Notes: generated by a model not told the origin, from the letters alone. Positions 7,708-16,879 are shown, counted from the first letter of the stretch. The stretch: 42,416 bases of DNA from JBBQSU01 sp038234815 (GCA_038234815.1 JBBQSU010000012.1:1-42416), one strand, 5' to 3'. Numbers and translations: made by a program.

Positions 7708-9537
7708 CTACTGTACCTTCGTCCGCGAAGATTGTTCGCTTAAAGATTCCAATCGGTCCAGCGCCCGGCCCAAGGCCCCTGCGGATTTATCCACCCGCAA
7801 AGTGCCGGTATCGCGCAGATATTGAAGAACCTGAATTTGTAAATCAGCCTGCGCGCGGTCGTAGGCGTCTTGGGCGCTTAATAGCGAGTTTTGCGCCTCC
7901 ACGACGTCGCGGGCCGTCACGCCCGGCCGGCCTTCACGCAATAGCTCATTAGAAAACTCCATTCGCCTTCCAGCCAGTTGGATGCTGTTCCGCTGGATGT
8001 TCAGGGCCTCTTCGGCCGAGCGAATTCCCCGGACCGAATCGCGCACGTCGGCAATCACGCGCTGGCTCAGGTCTTCGACACTGCGCCCGGCCCGATCAAG
8101 GTCGATCAATGACCTGCGATACCCGTTGCGTTCGGCCACACGGTCGATCGGCAGATCAAGATTCAGGCCGGCCGAGTATTGCGTATTGCGACCGTCGATC
8201 TGCCGCGCGGGCGTGGCAACTCGGTTGCCCACGCTGCCCGACGCGCTCAAATTCAGATCCGGCAACAGGCCGTTCTGCGCGTTGGCCACGGCCCGCCGGG
8301 CGTCTTCCACCTGGTCCCGGGCCGTCTGCAAATCCAGCCGGTAGCGCAATGCCCGGGCGTAAATATCGTCCGCCTGCGTGTTGGGCACGTGCAGTTCCAA
8401 CGCCACTGGAACGATATCCAGCCGGGCTTCCACCGGAAGGCCGATGCGGATTTTGAAATCATCCAAAAGTGAATCGTAGGCGTCTTCGGCATCGATCAAC
8501 TGGTTTTCGGCCACCAGCTGCGCCTGAAGCGATCGCTGAACTTCAAGAAAAGTCAGCCGGCCGGCAGCATAAAGCGCCTCGGTGCGCTCGGTCAGCAGCA
8601 TCAGGCTGTCGAGATTCAATCTGCGATTGGCCACCGATTGCTGCGCCGTCAACAGGCGAAAATAGGCCGAGGCCGTATCCACTGCGAACGCCCTGCGGAA
8701 ACTTTCAAACGCGCGAACGTCGTAAACCAGTTGCCGCTCGGAATTAATCAGCCCCTCGAGGTTAATCATGCCCGCGCCCCGCAAGAGCGGGACCGATCCC
8801 GAAAGCACAAGCTGCGCCGATTCCCCATCGGCCACCGGCCCGCTAAGCGCATTCACAAAACTCACCAGCGTTTGCGCCACGATCTCCCCGCCATAGGGCA
8901 GGCGCTGCCTGATTCCGGCCGATCCGGTCGCGGTCAGGGCGTGTTGATAATCCGTGTCAGCCTGCCCGCCGGCGAATTGCAACCCGGCCCCGGCGAACGG
9001 CCGCGGGGAAAGTAAATGTCTCTCCAGTGTCACGTCCAGCGCGCCCAGATACATCTGCTCGGATTGGGTTTGATAGCTCCGGCTATGACCCACCGCAAAA
9101 GCCAGCGAGCGCAGCAAATCCATCCGTTCGATGCGCTCGAACGGACTGGGCGGGCCAAGCATCAGCCTGCGCACCTGCCCGTCCTGCGACCGCTGGATGG
9201 GCTGATCCGACAAATCCGACTTAGGAGCCGATGTTCCCGACGGCAAGAGCATCGCCGGGCCGATCGGCCCAAAGGCCAACACCGGTTCGGATCGATCCAA
9301 AGCCGGCTGCGTGGTGGCCGGCAAAACTGTAACCGGAATTTTAGCATAAGCCGACGGCCGGTGAAGCGGCTCGGGTGACTGCGCGATCTGCGCCTCACGC
9401 GGCTGGTAATCCAGCGTGGATTTCTGCCGGTCGGCCAGCAGCCGGTTGACATCAATGTCCGCGCTGCGGCGATATCGCGCTTCAGAACAGCCCGTCAACA
9501 CTCCGGCCAGTAATAAGATGGGAACAACTTTTTTCAC
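7708..9537 (-). CDS. TolC-family outer-membrane efflux lipoprotein
   Basis: About 609 residues from GTG 9537. It begins with a lipoprotein signal (VKKVVPILLLAGVL then TGC). An extended region to about residue 170, without clear homology, is followed by the TolC domain with long heptad-rich helices, two internally similar halves, and the motifs ANAQNGLLPDLNLSASGSVG and DVVEAQNSLLSAQDAYDRAQ typical of outer-membrane factors. Such proteins form a trimeric channel through the outer membrane and periplasm. The open frame extends upstream to 9717, but those residues look like untranslated leader and would bury the lipobox, so GTG is chosen despite a weak ribosome site. It forms an operon with the adaptor downstream. 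Confidence 0.86.
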   Translation of the reverse strand: MKKVVPILLLAGVLTGCSEARYRRSADIDVNRLLADRQKSTLDYQPREAQIAQSPEPLHRPSAYAKIPVTVLPATTQPALDRSEPVLAFGPIGPAMLLPSGTSAPKSDLSDQPIQRSQDGQVRRLMLGPPSPFERIERMDLLRSLAFAVGHSRSYQTQSEQMYLGALDVTLERHLLSPRPFAGAGLQFAGGQADTDYQHALTATGSAGIRQRLPYGGEIVAQTLVSFVNALSGPVADGESAQLVLSGSVPLLRGAGMINLEGLINSERQLVYDVRAFESFRRAFAVDTASAYFRLLTAQQSVANRRLNLDSLMLLTERTEALYAAGRLTFLEVQRSLQAQLVAENQLIDAEDAYDSLLDDFKIRIGLPVEARLDIVPVALELHVPNTQADDIYARALRYRLDLQTARDQVEDARRAVANAQNGLLPDLNLSASGSVGNRVATPARQIDGRNTQYSAGLNLDLPIDRVAERNGYRRSLIDLDRAGRSVEDLSQRVIADVRDSVRGIRSAEEALNIQRNSIQLAGRRMEFSNELLREGRPGVTARDVVEAQNSLLSAQDAYDRAQADLQIQVLQYLRDTGTLRVDKSAGALGRALDRLESLSEQSSRTKVQ

Positions 9538-9815
9538 CGAAGCAAGAAAGTGTACCGCAGGGCACCCCGGCAAGCGAGACGCCCGTGCGTCCCATAGAAA
9601 ATCATTCCCACACGCGGAGGCACCGATCGCCTCTAATCTCCTAGCCGATAATGCCGATTCATGGTTTTCCTTAAAAAATCGGTAATTTTTGCATGATTTG
9701 CGCCCCTTCATCGCCAACTGCCGGCCTGCTTCTGGCGCTCGAAAGATTGCTCGTCGACCACCTGTTCGAGCGCCGCATCAGCCCTACGGGCGCCCGCAAA
9801 ATCCAGCTTGGGCGG

Positions 9816-10583
9816 CTATTTCAGCCCCATCGCCTGCAGGTTTCGCAGGCTGGTGGCGATGCACTCGAAGGGGTCCTGGCCGTTGCAGTTGTCCTGTTCG
9901 ACGATGAGCCACTCGGCGCCGGCGGACTTGCTGGCCTCGAGAATACCGGGCCAGTTCAGGTTGCCTTCACCGATAGCGGCCATCTGTTGCTGACGCTCGA
10001 AATTGATCGACATGTCCTTCAAATGCACGCAGGGGATGCGCCCGGACACCTTTTTGATCCAAGCGATCGGGTCGGCCCCGCCGTGCTGAATCCAGTAGGT
10101 GTCGATCTCCATCCACACGCTCTTGTCGAAGGCCTCGAAAAGACGGTCAAGGAGGGTCTTGCCGTCGATCTTCACCAGTTCGTGCGAATGGTTGTGATAG
10201 CCGACGCGCAGGCCCTGCTTGGCAAACGACGCGGCGATTCCGCTGTACTCTTTGGCAAAATCCATCCATTTCTGCAGGTCGGTTTCTTTCCAGCCGAATC
10301 CCCCGATCGCGGTGTTCGGGCAGCCCCAGAGCTTGTGTTCGTCGATGATGGCCTGGGGTTCGGCTTTCATGCGGTCCATGCCAATGTGGGTGGCGCAGCA
10401 GCCCAGGCCCTCGCCTTTAAGGATGCCGGCCAGTTCCTTCGGGTCGATCTTGCCCAGCGCCGAAAGCTGCACGCTGTTGTAGCCGATTTTCTTGACGCGC
10501 TTGAGCGTCGTAGCGATGTCGGCGGGCGTCTTGGTGAAATCGCGCAGGGTGTACATTTGCAAGGCCAGGGCGGGGTTGCTCAT
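9816..10583 (-). CDS. Sugar phosphate isomerase/epimerase-like TIM-barrel protein
   Basis: A 255-residue protein of the xylose isomerase-like (AP endonuclease 2) superfamily. Family features are the ALQMYTLRDF start, HIGMDR, GYHNHSHEL (metal and substrate residues), MEIDTYWIQHGG, HLKDM and the terminal EQDNC, which place Glu/His/Asp ligands at the barrel mouth. Related proteins in planctomycetes act as sugar isomerases or epimerases, or in inositol catabolism; the substrate cannot be told. No signal peptide is seen, so it is cytoplasmic. AAGGA precedes ATG 10583. It is on the same strand as the efflux pair but 278 bp away, so co-transcription is uncertain. Confidence 0.87.
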   Translation of the reverse strand: MSNPALALQMYTLRDFTKTPADIATTLKRVKKIGYNSVQLSALGKIDPKELAGILKGEGLGCCATHIGMDRMKAEPQAIIDEHKLWGCPNTAIGGFGWKETDLQKWMDFAKEYSGIAASFAKQGLRVGYHNHSHELVKIDGKTLLDRLFEAFDKSVWMEIDTYWIQHGGADPIAWIKKVSGRIPCVHLKDMSINFERQQQMAAIGEGNLNWPGILEASKSAGAEWLIVEQDNCNGQDPFECIATSLRNLQAMGLK

Positions 10584-10862
10584 GGGTTTATCCTTCTTGG
10601 GTGCTAAAGAAGACTAAAAGTTAGGGAAAGTTCGATTAAAAGACAAGGGGGCCGACCGGTGGGCGTGGCCACTTTGCGTGGGGCGCCTCTATTTCGCCTA
10701 ATTTGGCTGCAGGCGCTAGGGGCTCTGGCCCGAGTCCGCCCCCCACGCCTGAGGTCTATGCGCCTGAATCCACCACCACCGGCAAAATATCGCCATGCCC
10801 AAGGGGTCCAAGATTAACCTGGCTGGCTTGACCATCTGGATTGCAACGCATACCTTCTTTCT

Positions 10863-12299
10863 GTGAAACTCCAACAGTTTGAAGATTACGAGAAGAAGGA
10901 AAAATGTGGTCTGTTTGGGGTATGGGGGACACCGCAGGCGTCGAGCATCGTCTACCAGGGGATATTTTCACTTCAGCATCGCGGGCAGGAATCGGCCGGC
11001 ATCGCCGTCAGCAACGGCACGGGGATTGAGGGCCACACGGGCATGGGGCTGGTGTCGCAAGTTTTTAATGCGCGTATGCTGACCGAAGAACTGGTCGGGC
11101 ACGGCGCGATCGGGCATGTGCGGTATTCGACGACGGGATCGAGCAAGCTCTGCAATGCCCAGCCACTATTGCGGCAATACATGATGGGTCCGGTGGCGGT
11201 GGCACACAACGGCAATCTCATCAATGCCGCGTTGTTGCGCCAGCAATACGAAGAACACGGGCATATTTTTCAAAGCACGACGGACACGGAAATCATCGTC
11301 CATTTGCTGGCCAAGCCGTCGCACGTGGAGAAGCACGATCCGCTGCCGCACGTACTCAAACACCTTCAGGGCGCGTTCAGCCTGCTGTTTTTGTTCCCGA
11401 ATCGGATCGAAGCCGTGCGCGATCCCTGGGGCGTGCGCCCTCTGGTGCTGGGCAAGACCGCCGAGGGGCACTGGTGCGTGGCCAGCGAGACCTGCGCGTT
11501 TGACGCGCTGGGGGGTACTTATGTGCGTGAAGTGGAGCCGGGCGAAATCGTTCGCATCGACGATCATGGCATGACCTCACGGTTTTTTGATGCCCCGGCA
11601 GCCGAGGGCGCGCGGTGCGTTTTTGAGCACGTCTATTTCGCCAATCCCGCGAGCAAAATTTACGGCCAGACGGTGCATCGTGCCCGTCAGGCGATGGGCC
11701 GGCAACTGGCCCGGGAAGCGCCGGTCGATGGCGATTATGTGATGCCGATGCCCGATTCGGGCCGGAGTGCGGCGCTGGGTTTTGCCGAAACTTCGGGCAT
11801 CCCCTTCGAGGAAGGAATCGTGCCCAATCGTTTCGTCGGACGCACGTTTATCCTGCCCAACCAGCAGGCCCGAGACCGCGCCGTCGCCGCCAAGCTGAAC
11901 ATCATCCCGGATGTCGTTAACGGGCACCGGGTGGTGATTGTGGAAGATTCGGTGGTGCGCGGGACGACCACGCGGTCCAAGATGCGGGCGATCCGCGCCG
12001 CCGGGGCCAGAGAAATCCATCTCCGGGTTTCCTGCCCCCCGATCCGGCATCCCTGCTTTTATGGGATCGACTTTCCGACGAGTGAGGAATTGATCGCCCA
12101 CAACCGGACGGTGGAGCAGATCACGAGTTTTCTAGAAGTCGATAGTGTGGCCTACCTGTCACTGGAGGGGCTGCTGGGGTGCATGAACCTGCCCACCGAG
12201 AGCTATTGCACCGCCTGCTGGAGCGGTCGATATAAAATTCCCATCGACCAGCCGGAGAGCAAATTCAGTTTCGAGCGCGATCAGATGAAGATGTTCTGA
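10863..12299 (+). CDS. purF: Amidophosphoribosyltransferase (first step of purine synthesis)
   Basis: A 478-residue enzyme that converts PRPP and glutamine to 5-phosphoribosylamine. The N-terminal Ntn-hydrolase glutaminase domain begins at Cys15 (KCGLFGVWG) after a 14-residue propeptide; SLQHRGQESAGIA and IGHVRYSTTG follow. The phosphoribosyltransferase domain carries the PRPP loop VVIVEDSVVRGTT at about residues 357-369. Cysteines in GARCVFEHV, HPCFYGIDF and YCTAC (C449, C452) match the four ligands of the Fe4S4 cluster in the Bacillus-type enzyme. The start is GTG 10863 without a clear ribosome site; the propeptide length supports it. Confidence 0.96.
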   Translation: MKLQQFEDYEKKEKCGLFGVWGTPQASSIVYQGIFSLQHRGQESAGIAVSNGTGIEGHTGMGLVSQVFNARMLTEELVGHGAIGHVRYSTTGSSKLCNAQPLLRQYMMGPVAVAHNGNLINAALLRQQYEEHGHIFQSTTDTEIIVHLLAKPSHVEKHDPLPHVLKHLQGAFSLLFLFPNRIEAVRDPWGVRPLVLGKTAEGHWCVASETCAFDALGGTYVREVEPGEIVRIDDHGMTSRFFDAPAAEGARCVFEHVYFANPASKIYGQTVHRARQAMGRQLAREAPVDGDYVMPMPDSGRSAALGFAETSGIPFEEGIVPNRFVGRTFILPNQQARDRAVAAKLNIIPDVVNGHRVVIVEDSVVRGTTTRSKMRAIRAAGAREIHLRVSCPPIRHPCFYGIDFPTSEELIAHNRTVEQITSFLEVDSVAYLSLEGLLGCMNLPTESYCTACWSGRYKIPIDQPESKFSFERDQMKMF

Positions 12300-12345
12300 T
12301 GGCCAAGCCGATGAGAAGTTGGGGCGTCGTGACGAGGTGTAATCG

Positions 12346-15240
12346 ATGAGCCTTCCGATCATCCCCAACGAAGCCGAACGGCTGGCGGCGCTGCTCCGGT
12401 TGCAGGTTTTGGACACGCCCCCGGAGAAGGAACTGGACGACCTTGCCCTCCTGGCTTCAGAAATTTGTGGCACGCCGGTGGCTGCGATCACACTGGTTGC
12501 CGCCGACCGGGTTTGGTTCAAATCGGTCGTCGGGGCCGACCAGAAAGAACTTCCGCGCGACTGTTCCCTGTGCGCCTACACCGTCACCGATGCCACGCAG
12601 CCGTTTTTCGTGCCCGATGCCTCCCGCGACGATCGATTTAAGAATGATCCAGTGGTGGCCGGCCCGGGGGGCATTCGGTTTTATGCCGGTCAGCCGATGG
12701 TGACGACCGACGGACATGCCATCGGCGCTTTCTGTGTGGTGGATTTCAAACCGCGAACGCTTTCCCCACTTCAGAAAAAATCCCTGGAAATTCTGGCCCG
12801 GCAAGTGGTCACGCGCATGGAAAAGCTCTGTGCCGAGCGGACGGCCCGAGAGCACTCGCAGCGACTGGTTCATAACGACGCATTGCTGCACCTTATGACC
12901 GTGGCCACCGGCGACGGACTGTGGGACTGGAACTTGGTGACCGGCGAGGCGGCGTTTTCCGATTCACTGGTCGAAATGGCTGGTTACAAGCGCGAGGAAG
13001 TGGTCGCTCACGTCAGTACCTGGGAAGAAGCGGTTCACCCGGATGACAAGGCCCGGGTGATGCAGGCCTTGGCTGATCACTTTCAAGGCCGGACAGCGAA
13101 ATATGAGACGGAGCATCGGATCCGCACGAAGGACGGAAGCTGGCTGTGGATTCTGGACCGAGGAAAAGTGGTGGAACATGCCCCGGACGGCACCCCTCTG
13201 CGCATGGTCGGTACGCATCGAAATATCACCGACCGGATGCAGGCTGAACAGCAGTTGCACGAGCGGGACGCGCGGCTGCTGGCCATGACCGAATCCTCCC
13301 CGGTGGGCATATTTGTGACCGATCCAGCCGGCGAGATAATCTACTTGAACCGCCGGTTTGTCGAGATCACGGGTTATGGCATGGAGGATATGCGCCAAGG
13401 CCAGTGGATCGAGAAAATTCACGAAGATGACCGGGAGCCCATGCGCAGTCAGTGGAAGCAGGGGATCGCCGACGGGGCGCCGTTCCGCGTGCAGCATCGC
13501 TTCACGCGCGCCGACGGACAGGTGATCTGGCTGAGCCTGAACAGTTCGGACATCCGCAACCAGACGCAAAGCCTGGGCCGGGTGGGGATGCTGGAGGACA
13601 TCAGCCAGCGCGTGCGGCAGGAGCAGCAGTTGCAGCAACTAAACGAAGAGTTGCTGACCATCCTGGAAACGCAAAATGCCATCTCGCGGGAGCTTTCCAC
13701 AGCCAAGGTGGAAGCCGAAAGCGCCAGCCGGGCAAAAACCGAATTCCTGGCCAATATGAGCCACGAACTGCGCACGCCCATGACCGCTATTCTGGGTTAT
13801 GCCGAGATGTTGGGAGATGTCACCAGTGCCGGCGAGCGACAGGAATGCACGGACATTATCCGACGTAACGGCCAACACCTTCTGCAATTGATTAACGACG
13901 TGCTGGACTTGTCGAAAATCGAAGCCGGCATGTTTGCGGTCGAGCGCCGGCCGTGCAATCTGCCGGTACTGACCCAAGACGTCATCACCCTCCTCCAGCC
14001 CCGCGCGGCGGCCAAAGGCATTGATCTCGAGCTGCGCCTGCTGGGTCGGGTACCGAAAAGCATCACCACTGATGAGCTTCGCCTGCGGCAAATCCTCATC
14101 AACCTGATCGGCAACGCCATCAAATTCACGGAAAAGGGTTATGTGCGGTTGAGTGTGTCGTTCAACATGACCTCGGAACTGGGAGAAAACGCGCGAATCA
14201 CTTTTGAAGTCGCCGACAGTGGCGTGGGCATGACGCCCGAGCAGCAGCGGCGGCTGTTTGCGCCGTTCAGTCAGGCGGATGCTTCGACCACGCGTAAATT
14301 TGGTGGCACAGGCCTGGGGCTGACTATTTCTCGGAGACTGGCGCAGATGCTCGGGGGTGATCTCCGAGTCACTTCGCAACCGGGCAAGGGCAGCAGCTTT
14401 ATCGTGTCTCTTGAAGCGGCGCCGATGGTTTTGCCGGTGCAGTGGACCGATTCGATTCCCATGCCAACCATGCCCGCGCAATTGCCTGCCGTCGGGCGGG
14501 CGTGCCTTTGCGGGAAAATTCTTCTGGCCGAGGACGGCAAGGACAACCAGCGATTGATCGCCACGCTCTTGCGTCAGGCCGGGGCCGAAGTGGTGGTGGT
14601 TGAAAACGGCCGGCTGGCGGTCGAAAAGGCGCTGGCCGAAAGCTTCGACGTGGTATTAATGGACATGCAGATGCCGGTGATGGACGGCTATGAAGCCATG
14701 CGCACACTCCGGCAGCAGGGATACCCACAGCCGATCATTGCCCTGACCGCTCATGCCCTGGCCGGGGACCACGACCGCTGCCTCTCTGCCGGCGCGACCG
14801 ACTACCTTCCCAAGCCGATCGACCGCGCGGTTCTTATTGGCACGGTCGCGCGGCATCTGAAGGTGCCTGCATCGGCTCAAGCTCCGGCCCTGCCAAGCCA
14901 ATGTGCCGACGATGCGGGTATGGGGGATATCCTCAAACTCTACGTCGCGGAACTGTCCGATTACGTCGACCAACTCTCCGAAGGATCGGCCAAGTCCGAT
15001 TGGCCGGCACTGGGCCGACTGGCCCATCGCTTGAAAGGTTCCGGCGGGGGATATGGCTTCCCGCTCATCACCGAAAAAGCACGATCGCTTGAACAGGCCA
15101 TCCAGCAACCCCATCCCGCCGACGAGATCAACCGCCGCGTTACTGCCTTAATCGAGCTGCTGCGGCAAGTCGAAGGCTATGACCCGGAGCGCGAACAAGG
15201 CGGCGGGATCGATGTTCTTGCCACGCCGGCCAAGGGTTGA
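12346..15240 (+). CDS. Hybrid sensor histidine kinase (GAF-PAS-PAS-HisKA-HATPase-REC-Hpt)
   Basis: A 964-residue soluble multidomain kinase. In order: GAF at about 1-165 (of the type with DRVWFKS and CSLCAYT), PAS with PAC at about 175-305, a second PAS at about 305-425, a coiled linker, HisKA with phosphoacceptor H473 (FLANMSHELRTP), HATPase with N, G1 and G2 boxes ending near 700, a receiver with D773 (VLMDMQMPVMDG) and an Hpt domain with H894 (LAHRLKGSGG). All three phosphotransfer residues are present, so it can run a full H-D-H relay to an unlinked response regulator. No membrane segment is seen, so the signal should be cytoplasmic. It starts 46 bp after purF and may be read from it. Confidence 0.93.
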   Translation: MSLPIIPNEAERLAALLRLQVLDTPPEKELDDLALLASEICGTPVAAITLVAADRVWFKSVVGADQKELPRDCSLCAYTVTDATQPFFVPDASRDDRFKNDPVVAGPGGIRFYAGQPMVTTDGHAIGAFCVVDFKPRTLSPLQKKSLEILARQVVTRMEKLCAERTAREHSQRLVHNDALLHLMTVATGDGLWDWNLVTGEAAFSDSLVEMAGYKREEVVAHVSTWEEAVHPDDKARVMQALADHFQGRTAKYETEHRIRTKDGSWLWILDRGKVVEHAPDGTPLRMVGTHRNITDRMQAEQQLHERDARLLAMTESSPVGIFVTDPAGEIIYLNRRFVEITGYGMEDMRQGQWIEKIHEDDREPMRSQWKQGIADGAPFRVQHRFTRADGQVIWLSLNSSDIRNQTQSLGRVGMLEDISQRVRQEQQLQQLNEELLTILETQNAISRELSTAKVEAESASRAKTEFLANMSHELRTPMTAILGYAEMLGDVTSAGERQECTDIIRRNGQHLLQLINDVLDLSKIEAGMFAVERRPCNLPVLTQDVITLLQPRAAAKGIDLELRLLGRVPKSITTDELRLRQILINLIGNAIKFTEKGYVRLSVSFNMTSELGENARITFEVADSGVGMTPEQQRRLFAPFSQADASTTRKFGGTGLGLTISRRLAQMLGGDLRVTSQPGKGSSFIVSLEAAPMVLPVQWTDSIPMPTMPAQLPAVGRACLCGKILLAEDGKDNQRLIATLLRQAGAEVVVVENGRLAVEKALAESFDVVLMDMQMPVMDGYEAMRTLRQQGYPQPIIALTAHALAGDHDRCLSAGATDYLPKPIDRAVLIGTVARHLKVPASAQAPALPSQCADDAGMGDILKLYVAELSDYVDQLSEGSAKSDWPALGRLAHRLKGSGGGYGFPLITEKARSLEQAIQQPHPADEINRRVTALIELLRQVEGYDPEREQGGGIDVLATPAKG

Positions 15241-15384
15241 ATCTTCGCAAGGTTTAGACACCTCCCATCGCGCTCTCTTGAAAAGTCGTGATATTGATCC
15301 GAATGGGGGCAGATTATTCCCGACATGCCGACGACCGGTCTCTCGTAATTTGTCTGATTTTTCCCCAATCGGTAAAGTGCCCTG

Positions 15385-16350
15385 ATGGACTTTGCACGGC
15401 CAAGCATCGCCATTCTCGGCGCCGGAGCGGTGGGGGGATATTACGGTGCCCGGATGGTACAGGCGGGGTATGAGGTCCACTTTCTCTTGCGAAGCGACTA
15501 TGAGGCGGTCGCCAGAGACGGCTTTGCCGTGCAAAGCCGGGACGGGGATTTTCACCTTTCTCCGGGGCAATTGCATATCTATAAGGACGCCAAAGACCTC
15601 CCGCAGGTGGATCTGGTGATTATCGCCCTGAAAGCGACGGCGAATCATCTTCTGCCGAACCTGATTCCGCCGCTGCTCAAGGCCGACACCGCGATCCTAA
15701 CCCTGCAAAATGGTTTGGGAAACGAAGCGGAGCTTGCCGGGTGGTTTGGGGGGCAAAGGGTAATGGGCGGGCTGGCGTTTGTGTGTATTAACCGGACCGG
15801 TCCGGGGAAAATTCATCATTTGGAGCATGGTTTGGTCCGTATAGGGGAATTCTCAGGCCCGCCAACCGATCGAACTTATGCAGTTGCGGGCATATTTAAG
15901 AAAAGCACGGTGCCCTGTGAGGTGTTGGAAAGCCTTGAATTCGGCCGGTGGACCAAGTTGGTATGGAACATCCCTTTCAACGGCTTGGGAGCAGCGATGG
16001 GCCTTTCCACTGACGCCTTGGTCAATCACCCGGCCGGGCGAAAACTGGTGACGGAATTGATGGAAGAAGTTATCCAAATTGCCGTCAGTCAAGGAGTTAT
16101 GCTTCCCAGTGGCATGATCGAAGAACAAATTGTAAAGACACAGAGTATGGGCGCGTATCGTTCGAGTATGCAGGTGGACCGAGAAGAAGGGCGGGAATTG
16201 GAGCTAGAGGCCATTTTCGGGCGTCCGCTTGAGGTCGCCCGGCGGGCGGGTGTGAAGACAGGGGCTTTGGAAAAGCTGTATGCGATGCTGGCGGTTGTAA
16301 ATGCGGCTTTGGTGAGCAAAGTCCGATTCGGGGTTATCGATCGGATTTAA
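15385..16350 (+). CDS. Ketopantoate reductase-family protein (ApbA/PanE)
   Basis: A 321-residue NADP-dependent reductase. The N-terminal Rossmann domain has AILGAGAVGGYYGARMVQAG, followed by VIIALKATAN and LTLQNGLGN, all ApbA/PanE signatures. The C-terminal helical domain has KLVWNIPFNGLGAAMGLSTD with the catalytic Lys, and SSMQVDREEGRELELEAIFG. Authentic members reduce 2-dehydropantoate to pantoate for coenzyme A synthesis. Paralogues with other substrates are common, so panE itself is not asserted. It lies alone downstream of the kinase, separated by 144 bp without a clear terminator. Confidence 0.88.
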   Translation: MDFARPSIAILGAGAVGGYYGARMVQAGYEVHFLLRSDYEAVARDGFAVQSRDGDFHLSPGQLHIYKDAKDLPQVDLVIIALKATANHLLPNLIPPLLKADTAILTLQNGLGNEAELAGWFGGQRVMGGLAFVCINRTGPGKIHHLEHGLVRIGEFSGPPTDRTYAVAGIFKKSTVPCEVLESLEFGRWTKLVWNIPFNGLGAAMGLSTDALVNHPAGRKLVTELMEEVIQIAVSQGVMLPSGMIEEQIVKTQSMGAYRSSMQVDREEGRELELEAIFGRPLEVARRAGVKTGALEKLYAMLAVVNAALVSKVRFGVIDRI

Positions 16351-16363
16351 AATTAAATTTTTC

Positions 16364-16391
16364 TTGCCTGCCAATAAATGTCGTGTATATT
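16364..16391 (+). promoter_or_regulatory. Candidate sigma-70 promoter of the small membrane-protein unit
   Basis: TTGCCT at 16364-16369 and TATATT at 16386-16391 are separated by 16 bp, in a locally AT-rich stretch just after the preceding gene. The predicted start of transcription is near 16398, giving a leader of about 90 nt before ATG 16487. Confidence 0.5.
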
Positions 16392-16403
16392 GAAAAGCGT
16401 TCG

Positions 16404-16450
16404 CAAAGGCCTTTGTATTGGGCTTAGGCCGTCCAGTTGCGGACGTTTTT
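16404..16450 (+). promoter_or_regulatory. Structured leader with attenuator-like hairpin
   Basis: A perfect 12-bp palindrome CAAAGGCCTTTG (16404-16415) is followed by a 5-bp hairpin CGTCC-loop-GGACG at 16430-16445 and then TTTTT. This is the shape of a weak intrinsic terminator in the leader of the small gene. The stem is short, so it may leak or be conditional. Confidence 0.35.
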
Positions 16451-16486
16451 AAGTTTTGTTGCGACGGGGGACGCGGGAGAATGCTT

Positions 16487-16675
16487 ATGTTCACGCCACG
16501 CCGAATCGCGCAGTGCGGGCTTATTGGTGCCTGTGTCTTGCTGGTGATTTGCTTGTCGATCCTGATCGCCGGTGCCGCCGACGAACACCGATCGCCGAAC
16601 TCATCCAATAGCCTGGCACAAGAGAAATCAACGCTGACCCTCGGGTCGGTTGATCTTCTGGTCAGTTCCAAATAA
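16487..16675 (+). CDS. Small single-pass membrane protein, unknown
   Basis: A 62-residue protein: a short basic start (MFTPRRIAQ), one strong membrane helix at about residues 10-31 (CGLIGACVLLVICLSILIAG), then a polar tail of about 30 residues (Ser/Asn/Glu-rich, ending SVDLLVSSK). GGGAG sits 7 bp before ATG 16487; ATG 16481 is closer to it and less likely. A candidate promoter precedes it and two hairpins follow, the second a strong terminator, so it looks like an independently transcribed monocistronic unit. No family was recognised. The hydrophobic segment could also be a signal peptide, with AGAADE near a cleavage site. Confidence 0.6.
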   Translation: MFTPRRIAQCGLIGACVLLVICLSILIAGAADEHRSPNSSNSLAQEKSTLTLGSVDLLVSSK

Positions 16676-16702
16676 CCGTCCGCAAGACATCTGTCGGTTG
16701 TT

Positions 16703-16725
16703 TCCGGCTTCCGATTGAAGCCGGA
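16703..16725 (+). other. Hairpin in the 3' region of the small membrane-protein unit
   Basis: A perfect 9-bp stem, TCCGGCTTC with GAAGCCGGA, around a 5-nt loop (CGATT). It is not followed by a T-run, so it is not itself an intrinsic terminator. It lies between the stop at 16675 and the terminator at 16758, and could protect the transcript end or bind a protein. Confidence 0.5.
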
Positions 16726-16757
16726 CGTTTGCAAAACGATCGGGTATCTTCACCAAT

Positions 16758-16788
16758 GCACCTCCTCTTGGGGGTGCTTTTCTTTTTT
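16758..16788 (+). terminator. Intrinsic terminator of the small membrane-protein unit
   Basis: An 8-bp stem (GCACCTCC with GGGGGTGC, one G-U pair) with a 4-nt loop TCTT is followed by TTTTCTTTTTT. It is one of the two clearest terminators of the window and isolates the small gene from ridA-like 16880. Confidence 0.85.
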
Positions 16789-16879
16789 GGCGATCGCGAA
16801 CCTGGCCGGAATCAGGTTGATGGATTGTCAATCATTTGCCGATTTCGCAGTCACGCATGTTCTGGTTTATGATGCGGCC

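Noticed and set aside
10600..10640. ECF-like GAACTT on the minus strand before the TIM-barrel gene at 9816-10583
   Set aside because: TCGAACTT is present, but at 14 bp further the -10 box CTCGTT is absent, so it does not match the two promoters of the metal operon.
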